Positions 1-11,152 of a stretch of DNA of 64,000 bases are shown here, piece by piece. Position 1 is the stretch's first letter; each line of letters starts with the position of its first letter. The DNA comes from Eutypella sp. D-1 (lineage: Eukaryota; Ascomycota; Sordariomycetes; Xylariales; Diatrypaceae). The position numbers and the translations under genes were made by a program. The stretch lies in contig JAJTTP010000005.1 in NCBI GenBank assembly GCA_023313575.1, positions 2,604,001-2,668,000 on the forward strand, in the 5' to 3' direction. The notes beneath the pieces were generated by a model, which saw nothing but the letters and a program-made list of their open reading frames with translations, did no database searches and was not told the DNA's origin.

Positions 1-2467
1 TCGCGGATGGCGCCTGCGCCCGCCACGCCGTCCATAAGCGCCTTCTCGTCCTCGCCGCCGCTGCCGTAGTTCGCGTTGCTGTAGCGGTTCGCCACCTCCA
101 TGTGCCGTCGGTAGGCGCCGACCTGTCGCCGGTACAGCCACGCGCAGAAGCCAAGATAGAGCGCCGCGAGCCCCGCGAGGCCAGCGATGACGCCCGCTGC
201 CACCTGGCCCGCGAACGCGCCGTTATCCCGCCCGCCGCCTGCCCCGTCCCCGGCCCCGCTGCTCACGGTCGCGGTGCTCGCGGCCGCGGTGACGGTGAAG
301 ACGGGCGGCTGGCCCGTGGCGAAGGGACCCTCGGCCGCGGGGCCCACCGCCGGCGTGGTCTGCGTGGCGCCGCCATCGGCGCCACCGCCCACAACGCTCT
401 GCACAGCCTCGGGCACGCGGAAGCCGCGGCTGCCCGCGAGCACTGAGTTGTCGGCGTCGTGATTCTCATCCTCCTCACCGTGTGCGGCGGCCGCGAACTG
501 TGGACTCCACTGCAGCTTCGTGGCATCGAACGCGTATACACCGGGGTTTTCGCACGCCGCGTCCTCGCCCGTGTACCCGCCCACCACGACCATCTGCCCG
601 TCGCGCGCCGCGCAGTGATGGCCGGCGCGGGCGGCGGGCGCGCTGTCGTTGTCCGACAGGTCGACCTTGATCCAGGTGAAGGCGGGCACGGTGAGGATCC
701 AGACGTCGGCGTACTGGGTCTGCTCGCCGTACGGTAGCAGGTTCTGGCCGCCGTACATGTAGATGTTGAAGGAAGAGGCGTCCGGGGCGGAGAAGACGAC
801 GGCGCAGGGGTTCACGCGGACGCGGGGTGCCTCGCCCTTGACTTCCTGATGATACCACTCGCTGGTCTTGATGTCGTATACGTCGATAGTAGTCATGCTG
901 GCGTAGGCATCCGTGGTCTCGTGGTCGCCGACGGAACCGCCACCGAGCCCGAGTAGGATCCCGCTGGGGCCCCAGCCCGGGACGTAAACGAGCACGCCAT
1001 CCGCGCGCTCCGTGAAACCCTTGTCGTTCTGAATCCCACCCTGTGTGATGTTCCGGTAGGCTCCACCCTCCGGGGCGCCAGCGTTCCGGAGCGTATCTAC
1101 CCCGTCGTTGCCGTACCCCGGGTGCGTGAACTCGAGCATGCTGCGCAGGTACACGCGCTCGACCTGCTCCGACCACCCTGACGTCGTGTACGCGTCGAGG
1201 TGGCCGCCGAAATACCAGCTCACGCCGAGCTCGGGGACTGAGACCCCCGCGCCTTCGGAGGCTCGCTGCACAGACTCGCCCTCCGGTGCCGAGTAGTTAC
1301 CTTCGGACGTTCGTGGGTTCTCGAACTCTCTCCACGATGAGGATGCAATGTCGTACATCCAGGTCGACATGGGTTCCGGGGCTTTTTGCGGATTGTCGGA
1401 GAACTGGCCTCCGTATAGAAACAGGTGGTTGTAGTCGTTCCATAGGTAGCCTAACGAAACCGCGGGTGGCCCGTCCGGTCGGGATAGCCCAGTAAGGGCT
1501 GGGGAGCTCGTGTCCCACGACTTTGTGAGGTCAAGCGACAGGAAATCATTGTCTTACGGAACATGTTAGCAATTAAAATGGCAAAATTTGAGTATTATAT
1601 GCCAAGGATACCTACTCCATGTGTTGGATGTCTGGCTCTGGGATGTTTTCGACCGTCCGCCGTAGATGTACATTGTGCCGTTAAGGACGGCAGCTGGTCC
1701 CAGTCAGTCCTACAATCATACCCTTGCTGTCGGGCCTATGGAAGCTCACATTGACCTGCCCACCGCGCACAAACTTCCGTCGGGGTATCTTGTCGTGCCC
1801 AGTGAGGGCCCCTCGGCGTTTCGATCATTGCAGCGTCCGTACCGCCAAGCGCAACCGTTTGGCGGCCATTATGGTAACTAGAAGAGGGAAAGATAATGGC
1901 GATGAGCAAGGCGATCATGGCAACCCTCGCCATCGTAACAGAAGAAGGAGGAGGGTGCGCACTGGTAGCTGATCGGATTCTGGGGCGCCTTGACCCGGGT
2001 GTTAGCTTCGACAGCCACCTCGTCACGCCGGCGCCTTTGAAGCCTTCGTCCTGAATATTCCCCACTCGATGCCCCGAGGTCCCCCGTTCACCGCTACGGT
2101 CACCGCCATCGCTGCCAAGGTCTTCCGTGGACTCTGACCTTATCCCCGTGATCTCGTCGAAGTCCCTTCCTCCGTGCCCTTGGGCATACTCGATCTCCAA
2201 GAGGCCTGTAGATTGTCTCCGAGGTTGCACGCTGCGCCTGCTCACACCGAGGCCTTCCTCCAGGAATATTGTCCTCCGCCCCTTTGATATGCTGTTGCTG
2301 CCAGCCATTGGTACGGCGAAGGCGGAACTCTCTCTTAGACGATCTGAAGTGTCGAACGAGTTGAATTTCGGGCGTTCCTTAGTAGTGGCGGCTCGTTTTC
2401 GTTGTTGCTGTTGTTGTTGTTGACCACCAGGGTCCGATATGTTGTGACGAATCTTCGTAAGAACCAT
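1..2467 (-). CDS. Kelch-repeat single-pass membrane protein, 3' end cut by window
   Basis: Three exons can be joined: 2467-1750, 1693-1616 and 1552 to beyond position 1. Introns of 56 and 63 nt have good donors, CTGAC/CTAAC branch sites and AG acceptors. The join restores a kelch blade start (CARWAGQSAVLNGTMYIYGG) that no single frame contains. Further blades follow with MYIYGG, LFLYGG, IYMYGG and MVVVGG cores. A Ser/Thr/Ala/Gly-rich stalk and one membrane helix (VAAGVIAGLAGLAALYLGF, near 180-125) come next, then a short basic cytoplasmic tail, so the kelch propeller probably lies outside the cell or in the secretory lumen. The start is uncertain. ATG at 2467 gives about 178 extra disordered residues with a run of seven Gln. 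ATG at 1933 puts a hydrophobic MARVAMIALLIAIIF segment first, like a signal peptide. The family is common in ascomycetes and its ligand is unknown. The stop codon lies outside the window. Confidence 0.85.
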
Positions 2468-4038
2468 GTTGCCTCTCCTTTACCGTGTGGGGTGGTTGGC
2501 GCTTATATTGCTGTTCGATTTTTCTCCGCTATTGTTGCTCCTACCAACAACGCGCGTTCTCATGTGCATTCGGGTGCGTGTGGGTTTGTTGCCACACGAG
2601 GAAGAGTGGGATTGTGCTAGAGTCGTCTTAGTGGTGGGGTGAAGGCCAGAAACTGGTGCGAAAATGAGGTCACAACGCAGCTCTTTAAATGAATCCGGAG
2701 GTGGTGGTGTCCATCGGCGCAGGGGGCAAAAACGCATCTAGATTCCAGCCAGGTGCCGAAATATCTAACGGTAAGCCAAGACTCTGGCGATCATACCTAC
2801 GTATGCAACGAGTATACCTCCACAAAGTAGATCTATATCAGCAGCGACGGGAAATGCATCCCTACCCCTTCGAAGCTATCCTATCGGCGGCCATACCTGC
2901 ACGAATTTGGTACGCTGGGCCCGCCAGTCACACCGTAGCAGGGATCCTAGCTAGCCTGCTACATCATAGGTACCGATCGGATGGAAGGCCGTTTGATCTT
3001 AATTCACGTCTATCTACGGAGGGCACAAGGCGATGGGCGGCACTGGAGCACTGGGGCATTGGGGACGGGCCGTAGAGCAGCTTGAGAAGCCACTTAGAAA
3101 CGGAAGGCACTGAAGGTTAAAAAAAACTGGATTGAGGTCTGGCCCATGGTAAGCCATGGTGGTTGGTCACTCATTGCCCCTTTCGAGCGGTCGGCCGAGG
3201 CGGCGACGGTGTTGATAGGCCGGGTCTTGCAGGGATATCTTCATGTATGACGACATGGTCCATTGAGGTTGCGATGGCCCTCAATGTCTGTCTGGGAATT
3301 TCACTTCATTCGCCTTTTCACCCTGTAATTTAAGAAAGGTCCTGTTTGACTTGATAAGCTACGTATGTACGCCTCGGCGTGTTTTGTTGTATTTTGGTGT
3401 GCGGTTCGTATTGTAAGCGGTCATGTTCCTCAAGTCCCGCGATCCTGGGTTGAAGGAAATTTGCGTAATGGTTAAGTAACGGAACGATCCGAATCGAGCT
3501 CAAGACGGTTCCAGCTGATAGTTATCTATAATAATTAATTATTCAGAGGTACGGAGAATAGCAGCAAAGACTGGGCATTATGAAATAATTCAAATGTCCA
3601 GTCTTTATCAATTGTTAACGCGATACCTTTCACATAATCAGTAGCAGACGTACAAATTTGGGCACCAAATGTTTTCTTTGGAGATCTACAGAAATGTGGC
3701 GGCAGTAATGTGTGGCTTTGCAATAGCACCAGCCACAGGAATAGCCTGGAAGCTACAGCTTCCGAACCGGATGTGGGACGGAACTTTCATGATGATATAG
3801 CTAAACATATCTATAAGTGTCAGGAGTGTTCTATATGTCGTAATCAAGTTAGTAAGCATCAATTATTCCGAAACCCCTGTCACTCTCTTCCTCAGCTAGG
3901 CTAGGGCCGATCCTGTTTTTCTTTTACCATCCGGTACAGTCCGTTGCCTGATATCCATCCTTACATTCGAGAGAGCCAGTTCGGGATCTCTCGCCAGCCT
4001 GCAACCAACCCAGCTAACGTCAGCCTGAAAAAAAAAAT
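2468..4038. other. Gene-free stretch upstream of the kelch and TMEM14 genes
   Basis: Only short, low-quality frames are present. The longest (2689-3075, plus, 128 codons) shows no recognisable motif, no amino-acid pattern of a domain, and no plausible splice partners. The stretch must hold the divergent promoters of the kelch gene (minus) and the TMEM14 gene (plus). I see no RNA gene or repeat in it. Confidence 0.5.
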
Positions 4039-4501
4039 ATGGCTGAGCATCCCTCATTCACCCTCGCCGGCCTTCGTAAGTTGCAAACTTCTAAAGAACT
4101 AGTCTCACAGCAGCAGAAGTGATAGGATCTAACTGGCCCATCATTCGGCAGTGGCTGTGGGCGGAACGGCCGGATACATTCGGACGCGCTCAACCCCTTC
4201 TCTCGTAGCAGGACTGGGACTTGGGGCATCGTATGCAGTCTCCGGTAAGAACCTAGCGGTGATTTTTGATAATATAGGTCGTGCTTGCTGACTGCAACTC
4301 TCAGGTTACCTCATCAAGGAGAACAAGGACTATGGCACCGAGCTGGCCCTCGGAAACAGCATCTTTCTACTCGGATCGGCGGTACCGCGCATCATTAAGA
4401 CAGGGGGGCGTGCGCCCGTGCCTTTAGGTCTCGCTGCCGCTGGCGGCCTTGCGACTTATTACTACCAGAAGAAAGTGAGAGAGTTTCGATATGGAGTCTG
4501 A
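4039..4501 (+). CDS. TMEM14 / UPF0136 family small membrane protein
   Basis: Three small exons, 4039-4075, 4152-4244 and 4305-4501, join in frame to a 108-residue protein. Its start is MAEHPSFTLAGLLAVGGTAG. The Gly-rich helices (GGTAGYIRTRSTPSLVAGLG, then ELALGNSIFLLGSAVPRI, then PLGLAAAGGLATYYYQKK) match the TMEM14 fold of three or four short membrane helices with the typical G-GY-R-S-PSL pattern. Length fits the family (about 100-120). Donors are GTAAGT and GTAAGA; both acceptors are CAG. TMEM14 proteins of animals sit in mitochondrial or ER membranes, and TMEM14C is linked to porphyrin transport in heme synthesis. The role of the fungal members is not settled. No exon exceeds 200 nt, so simple ORF scans miss this gene. 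Confidence 0.88.
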
Positions 4502-4986
4502 ATTCATGAGATGAAGCCGCGATTTCGTCATTTGTATTAATAGCACTCGATCTCCACTTATACGATATGCATCATGGTACTCAAAAGCTGGAATTTCCTC
4601 ACCCAAAACTTGATGCGGCTCACGCATGGTCTATTTCGTCTCCTATCGTGACATCTGGTAATAAATAATGTCCATTTGCCGCGTAGGTCACACATAAGAT
4701 TGTATGGAGGAAATGCATAGTAAAGAGACAGTTGCCAGTGATTTCCAGGTTCTTTCCTAATCAACACTACATTTTTTCCAACGCCAAGGCGATGCGCCCG
4801 TGTAAGCGGCCGGCATGCCCCACCTCACTCCGATAAGGGGGTTTTGACATGAAGGGCGCACTCCATATTTTACTCTATTTATACCTGACGAGCCCTCATG
4901 GCTCAAATTTAACACAGATGTAGAGGCTCATGGTGTAAACTTTTTGCTCATTCTGCAAGGCGTCAAACAAGATACGGGATAAAAAT
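4502..4986. other. Intergenic region before the dehydrogenase gene
   Basis: Short AT-rich spacer between two plus-strand genes. It contains a TATTTATA-like stretch around 4870-4885, about 100 nt upstream of the next start codon, which could serve as a TATA element. Nothing else was recognised. Confidence 0.35.
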
Positions 4987-5985
4987 ATGGATTCGCATCA
5001 CCTAATCATCGTCGCCTTCCAGACGTCCTTCGTTCCCGCCCCGAAGTTCGAGCTGCCCGCGCCCTACACCTGCGAGGTAAGAGAGTACGGCCGGACCAGC
5101 GAAGAGGAGATACCGGAGCGTATACGGGATGCGGATATCGTCACATTTTCGACGCTGCGACTGAGCGCCGCGAATCTGGATGTGGCCGTTTCGCCGCGAC
5201 TGAAGATGGTGGCCGTAGTCGCGTCGGGCACCGACTCCGTGGACCTGGCGGCGTGCCGGGCGCGCGGTATCGCCGTATCCAACACGCCCCATTGCAACGC
5301 CCGCTCTGTTTCCGAGCACACCATCGCCCTGTACTTCGATGTGCGGCGCTCCGTGACGCTGTCGCACACCCTGAGCCGCGCCGGCCAGTGGACCGCGCGT
5401 CGTTCTCTCGTTGGGTTACTTGACGGGCCCGATGGAAAACCGCCCCGCACCTGTCGTAACGAGACACTCGGCATAATTGGGTACGGCGCCTTAGGAAAGA
5501 TGATCGAATCAATCGCGGGGGACCTAGGCATGAAGGTCTTAATCTCCGGCAGGAAGGGCCAGGCCAACACGACGGAGGGGCGGACCCCCTTCGACACCGT
5601 GATCAGGCAGTCTACGGTTATAGTCTTGTGCATACCACAGATACCCGAGACTATTGACCTAATCGCGGAGGCGGAATTCAGCGCCATGGTACAGCACGCT
5701 ATCGTCATCAACGTATCGCGGGCCGGGATCGTGAACGAGGACGCGCTCATCGCGGCGTTGAAGGCGCGGAAGATCGCAGGCGCCGCCGTCGACGTCTACC
5801 CGAAGGAGCCGGCGGACCCGGACAACTGTCGCCTGCTCGGCCCGGAAACCGAGGGTTTGAACCTCGTCACGACGCCCCACGTCGCCTGGGTTGCCGAGGA
5901 CACCAACCGGAATTATCAACAGACTTTGCTTGAGAACCTCAATTTATGGCTGACGACCGGTCGCGCGAAATATCAAGTTGTTTAA
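4987..5985 (+). CDS. D-isomer-specific 2-hydroxyacid dehydrogenase, NAD(P)-binding
   Basis: Intronless, 332 residues, normal length for the family. The substrate domain is split around a Rossmann domain whose dinucleotide motif is GIIGYGALGKMI (about residues 164-175). The three catalytic positions are visible: Arg in VINVSRAGIVNEDAL (about 240), Glu in VDVYPKEPAD (about 270) and His in TTPHVAWVAED (about 297). The enzyme should reduce a 2-keto acid to the D-2-hydroxy acid (glyoxylate/hydroxypyruvate-like or related) in the cytosol. The exact substrate cannot be read from sequence. No peroxisomal PTS1 is seen (the C-terminus is KYQVV). The gene is much richer in G+C than its flanks. The neighbouring minus-strand cupin gene ends 147 nt downstream, so the two are convergent. 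Confidence 0.93.
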   Translation: MDSHHLIIVAFQTSFVPAPKFELPAPYTCEVREYGRTSEEEIPERIRDADIVTFSTLRLSAANLDVAVSPRLKMVAVVASGTDSVDLAACRARGIAVSNTPHCNARSVSEHTIALYFDVRRSVTLSHTLSRAGQWTARRSLVGLLDGPDGKPPRTCRNETLGIIGYGALGKMIESIAGDLGMKVLISGRKGQANTTEGRTPFDTVIRQSTVIVLCIPQIPETIDLIAEAEFSAMVQHAIVINVSRAGIVNEDALIAALKARKIAGAAVDVYPKEPADPDNCRLLGPETEGLNLVTTPHVAWVAEDTNRNYQQTLLENLNLWLTTGRAKYQVV

Positions 5986-6132
5986 GAGATAGGGGCAGCA
6001 GTCGGAGTAGAAAAGCAGAGAATATATAGACATAGTATATACAGGCATAGATCTTACACCAGATGGCGCGCCCGTGGAATTACTGTATTCTCCCATGAAG
6101 CACCTCAGGATTCGTCTTGAAGATCCGCGTCG

Positions 6133-6866
6133 CTACTCAGGAACTTTCACCCAACCTTCCTTCTCGTTTTCCGCCTTACTCTTACGACTCCACGCGGGCG
6201 GGACATCAATTCCGTCCTCTTCCTCCTTGTCGCCCTGCTCCTTGGTCTTATGGACGGTCGTCGGCTTATGCTCTGCCGGGCTGTAGACCGTGTAAAGTAG
6301 TAGGGGCGTCGGCCCCGTGTTGATGAACTGATGCTGCGTCCCCGCCGGCACAATTACGAGGTCACCCGCCTTGACCTCCTGCTCCTTCCCGCCCACCTGA
6401 GCTAGGCCCGTCCCCGACGTAAACGTCAGGATTTGGTCTACGGTGTGGATCTGTCGCTAGTGGTTAGTCTGCGATGCTCGCTGTAGCATTGCCCAGATAC
6501 ATACCTCATCACCGATGTCGCCGCCTACCGGGACCGTCATCAATACTAATTGGCTGTATAATCCTGTATTGGGTTTTCTCAGTCATTGACTCGATATCAA
6601 TTTGTGGCACTCAACTCACCCGTCCATAACACCCTTCGAAAGTCAGACGATTTAGACGGCAGGGCCGTAAGCATGTCAGGGAAGTATTGCATCTCATGCT
6701 TGGGTCTGTCGCTAGATGGGGTAGGAAACGCCGACATTCTGGATGAGCTGAATGTTCGAATGGCTCTTATAGTAACAATTGTGCTAGGTGGTGGCCTCGA
6801 ATATAAACCCCGAGCGCTTATGCGGACCGTATTATGCCCTAGGAATCGAAGAGTATGAAAATGCAT
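6133..6866 (-). CDS. Small cupin-domain protein with probable mitochondrial presequence
   Basis: Three exons (6866-6620, 6563-6505, 6450-6133) join in frame to 207 residues. The introns (56 and 54 nt) carry GTGAGT and GTATGT donors and CAG acceptors. The join creates the continuous cupin core DFRRVLWTGLYSQLVLMTVP, then GGDIGDEIHTVDQILTFTSG and VKAGDLVIVPAGTQHQFINT. Metal-ligand candidates are the Glu/His pair of GDEIHTVDQ and the late His of GTQHQF. This is the cupin_2 layout of mannose-6-phosphate-isomerase-like proteins found widely in fungi and bacteria; substrate unknown. The N-terminus is Arg/Ser-rich without acidic residues (about 45 residues, ending RAIRTFSSSRM), which resembles a cleavable mitochondrial targeting peptide. 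A shorter form could start at the following Met (MSAFPTPSSD). The C-terminus is Lys/Glu-rich. Confidence 0.88.
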
Positions 6867-8990
6867 ATAGTGAGAATAATGATAGATGATGAACGCAAAA
6901 AGTCTTGCGCCGTCGAAGAAACACAGGATTTTAAGTATAGGCCACTACGCGGAGATGCCTCGGGGTCGTAGTGATGTCAGCCAATGATCATGCACGGCGT
7001 CCCAACACAACTTACTGTTGCGCCCGATCCGAACACCCACGACATCCGAGATCACCGTCGGTCGCCGCCAATCGCCCCATCCTCAATTAGGTCGCTTAGT
7101 CATGGCTCGCATGGTGGTCAACGTCATACATCCCTAGACTATGAGTCGAACTTTAAAGTCCGGCTCGGTGAGTCCCGTTTGGAGATGCGACGTAGAAATT
7201 GCTCCGCTGTTTAGATTGTCGTTGTGTAAATCAATATTGACTGGATTAGCGGAAATTCGAATTTCAACCGATGGTTTTAAATATAAGTCTACGTGTGCTT
7301 TATATAATCAGGTAATCGTGAAAGTCGTGAGTAAAGTATAGATATCTAAGTAGATAGTTCTGCTGTGAATATATCCAACTATATTGTAATCACAACACGC
7401 TGCAATGAGAAACGGAACGTACCACTTTTATAATAGAAAGCAGTTACACGCATTTGCGACTAGCCGACACTCACTCACTTGGCGATTGAGCACGAATGGA
7501 ATACTATTTTCTATTTGTCACGGATAGGGGTAAATAGGGGTAGAGCACCCCACACTTGGTGTCTGTAGAGCAGTTCAACTAGCTGCATACCTAATCCCAA
7601 ACTCGATCACCTATAGGTAGAGTAACACAGTATCACTTCACATACAATTCAATGGATCACTCCAACCCGGGCCATACTTGCTCGTCTACATTTAGGACCC
7701 TCGGTAGTATACCTCGACACTGAGTGTGGTCACGGCTAGTCTAGTACTGAACTGTATGCATTCAAGTTTCGCTCTTTAAATGAACAACTACTTTATTCAC
7801 AAAAGATAGCCATGGTCAGGACCTTCGGGGACTAGTTGAAGCCGCCCGTATCCCTTCTCCTAATTAGAACATCTAAGGAGGAAGGCAGCGTGGGTTGATA
7901 CGCCCGATCCCAACTCAAGCCTTTTCACAGCGAGGTTATTGAATTTGCCAAAAGTATCCCTGACGGTGCCCCACTGGCCGGGCAGCTGATTACTATGGGC
8001 CATTGCGATGTTCTTGTCAATTTATAACCACGAGCTCCGGCTCAACTTTACTATGATTATATAGCAGCATTTAATATCTACTTACATGCTTCATCGTACA
8101 CGGGTGAGGAAATTGATGATGTTTATAACTAATTTGCCATGAGAGCATCGCTATTTAGAATACATGCGGACCTTACTGTTGTAGACATCTTACATTTCAG
8201 AAAGCTTTCCATAATATGGGCTTAAGCAGTCTCCAAGAATGGAGAACGGAAATAAAGTTCCAAGATGCCTTGCCAACCCATAAAATGAGGCAATGCTTAT
8301 ATCGGTGGCAATTTTGTAGCTGGTATTATAATAAAAAAATCTTGCTCGACTTAGTTTTAAACAATCGGATGGTTAATAAATGGACCAATGTCGATTTATA
8401 TTAACTTACTTGTGAGCGACCAGCTGGGAATTCGTATAAGCTACCTATCTTATAAAAGAGGCTCTTTGACATGAGCAAGTGTCAAAATGTGGTATAATAA
8501 CAAGGAACGGGCCCCTTGACCTCAGGGCTGAGTGATTGCACATACACGTCTAGATTCGAGCACTCGAAGCCCGCGGATTGCTCCATTCCAATTAAGGCTG
8601 CATTCATCGGTTCTCGGTCATGAAATATTCCGTGATATAGGCATGCATGGTGATTTAGCATACTTATGCGAGAAGTTGTCCGAGAAAACCTTGAACGAAA
8701 GTTTAATTGACAAGAAAATGGAGAAGGGGACCGGGATGCCGCTGTTGGTGAATGACCGTCCCGAAGTGACACTATGGAGATGGGTCGGAGGTAGATTTAT
8801 GGAATCACATGGCACATGCAGCTCAAGAGTGCAAAAACAGCTTGCTTCGAGTGCACCAACATATGAAATCTTCCTCAATTTTATAGTATAATACCTTTAC
8901 AACCATCTATACGTATATATAATATCACAGCTATTGCGAATCACTGTAACTATATATTTCCGATAATCCAGTTGACATTCGGTTGTTAAG
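6867..8990. other. 2.1-kb AT-rich gene desert
   Basis: AT-rich, low-complexity DNA with many TpA steps and no convincing coding frame. Frames of up to 119 codons (8532-8891, plus; 8482-8772, minus) overlap each other and have no domain pattern. A short motif near 7525-7556 resembles one near 13064-13095 (see findings). The stretch lies between the cupin gene (minus) and the MFS gene (plus), so it contains both their promoters. It may be an old, mutated repeat, but no transposon protein is recognisable. Confidence 0.45.
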
Positions 8991-10523
8991 ATGTACGGAT
9001 ATTCCAGACAGAATTCGGGGCAGAACCCCTACCAATATGCGCATACGCTTGTCAGAGACTTCGAACTTGGAAATCACCTGGCCCCATTCGAAGAACATAA
9101 ACCTGCGGACACTGACAGAGCTCCCGATGGTGGAATCACTGCGTGGTCGGTAGTCCTCGGGTCATGGTGTGTTTTATTCTGCAGCTTTGGATGGATCAAT
9201 AGTACGTAGCCACCTCGATTAGTATCCCCTGATTGAGAAATCATAAAAGCTAATATTCAGGGACATAGGCATTGGAACCTTTCAGGCCTACTATGAAGCG
9301 GATCTCCTGAAGGAGTACTCAGCGAGCACCATTGCATGGATACCTTCGCTTCAGATCTTCTTCATGTATGTCATGGTAAGCGATAAAACCTCACAGCAAT
9401 TACCAATTTCGCCGACAAGTTCGCTAAATGGGTCTTTGCATGATAGGGGCCGATTCCGGGTTACGTGTTCGACCACTACGGACCTCGCCAGCTTCTCCTA
9501 ATCGGCTCGTTTCTACACGTTTTTGGCTTGATGATGGCATCCCTTTCCACCCAATACTACCAGATCCTCCTATCTCAGGGTGTGTGCAGCGCAATTGGTG
9601 TCTCCCTTATTTTCCAGCCGGCCAACAGCGTCATCCCCTGTTGGTTTGATAAGAGGCGTGGTGTTGCCTACGGAATCGTGACTAGTGGCTCCAGCTTCGG
9701 CGGCATCGTATTCCCAATCATGCTTCAGCGCCTGATCGCATCTGTGGGATTCGCTTGGGCTATGCGCGCTGCCGCATTCCTGATTTTTGGGCTTCTGCTT
9801 GTCGCCAATCTTACGATCCGATCACGTCTGCCTCCCACGCCGCAGAAGATGGAGCCCTCCGATTTTGTGCAGCCATTTAAGGAGCCGGACATGATGCTGC
9901 TCGTAGCTGGCTTCGTGCTACTAACGTTCGGTATTTTCATACCTATTAACTTCTTAGTTGTTGAGGCTGTTGCATCAGGAGGCGTCAACCCAGATTTAGC
10001 TCAGTATATGATTGCTATTTTCAATGCTGGCAGGTAAGTCAACGTAACCCCCCATCACTTCTTATCATCAAAAATTGACGGCTTTCTTAATAGCTTGTTC
10101 GGCCGTCTTGGTGCTGGCGCATCGGCTGACTACTTCGGGCCTTACAATGTCTTCGTTGGTGTCTGCTACCTCGCTGGAATAATGATACTGGCACTATGGA
10201 TCCCTGCGTCTACGGCAGGGGCAACAATTGCGTTTGCTGTGGTATTTGGCTTCTCCACGGGCGCATATGTCGCTTTAGCTGCCCCTTGTGTTGTTCAGAT
10301 CTCGCCTTTCCAGCAGATCGGCTACCGGATTGGCCTGATCTTTTTATTCTCTTCGATTGCCGGCTTAACGACGAATCCGATTGCCGGGGCGATCTTGTCG
10401 TTAAATAATGGTTCGTGGACAGGGATGAAGGTCTACGCTGGCTTTCTTACGTTGGCGGGAACTACTCTAGCGCTCGGTGCGAGGATATACCGGACTGGAC
10501 CCAAATTACGTGCTGTTTGGTAA
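8991..10523 (+). CDS. MFS transporter, monocarboxylate-transporter-like
   Basis: Four exons, 8991-9201, 9269-9375, 9447-10033 and 10094-10523, join in frame to 444 residues. The join gives typical MCT-family segments: [19 protein letters not shown] at the first helix, [35 protein letters not shown] (the helix 2-3 loop) and [20 protein letters not shown]. Helices 7-12 include [20 protein letters not shown] and YIALAAP-like [19 protein letters not shown]. About twelve hydrophobic segments are present around a central charged loop near [20 protein letters not shown]. In the first intron I chose the acceptor ACATAG (exon 2 from 9269) over the earlier CAG, because it restores WINSIGTFQ. The protein should be a plasma-membrane or organellar secondary carrier of the SLC16-like group. 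Fungal members carry monocarboxylates or other small organic compounds; the substrate here is unknown. Confidence 0.93.
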
Positions 10524-11152
10524 ATACGGAATAGTAGGTCGGATGTAAAGGAAACACTGTTGGGGGGCATTATAACGGGCACGGAATACTGTGGACAACA
10601 GAAGATATTGAATATGTATTCACTGAACTTTATCACTGGGCTGGCACTGCGTCTATAGTAGTAGTACGGTCATCCACATGTCGGAAATTTAGTGAACATA
10701 GCGAGAGCGTGTGATGTGAACTGAAGAAGCTAGAGCACGGCATAGTTCAACCTGATCTAAACATAGCGAATTATTAGTCGCGTTTCTGACAAATGAATAA
10801 TAAAATTCCATTCGTATATTTTTTGGTGTTGAAAATTGCGTCTTTTAGCGTACACATCACTAAAATTATAATAGATAGACCACCAAGTATGGTTGCTAGC
10901 GCACGCTGTAGTTGATGTTCAACGTAGCGCGTTGGTTCAGAAATAATGAACATGGACCTGACTTAATAATTGCCCCAGACACATATATTTCCAACGCACA
11001 TAAGCATGGAATCTCTACTGCAAAGCTTCAATCTGTATGCGTGTAATCCATTAATTATCAATGATCCGCTCGTTGCGGTAATAGTGACATAGCGATATTA
11101 GGCTAGTGAAAGACACTTTCACACAGACTCTCATTCTCCAGTCCATCTCACC
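10524..11152. other. AT-rich intergenic spacer between convergent genes
   Basis: This stretch lies between the 3' ends of the MFS gene (plus) and the kinase gene (minus). It is AT-rich, with no coding frame or repeat that I recognise. Confidence 0.4.

Noticed and set aside
2689..3075. 128-codon open frame on the plus strand
   Set aside because: No domain pattern, no splice partners, and it lies in the promoter region between two divergent genes.
8482..8891. Overlapping 96- and 119-codon frames on opposite strands
   Set aside because: They overlap antisense in AT-rich DNA and neither shows a protein-family pattern.
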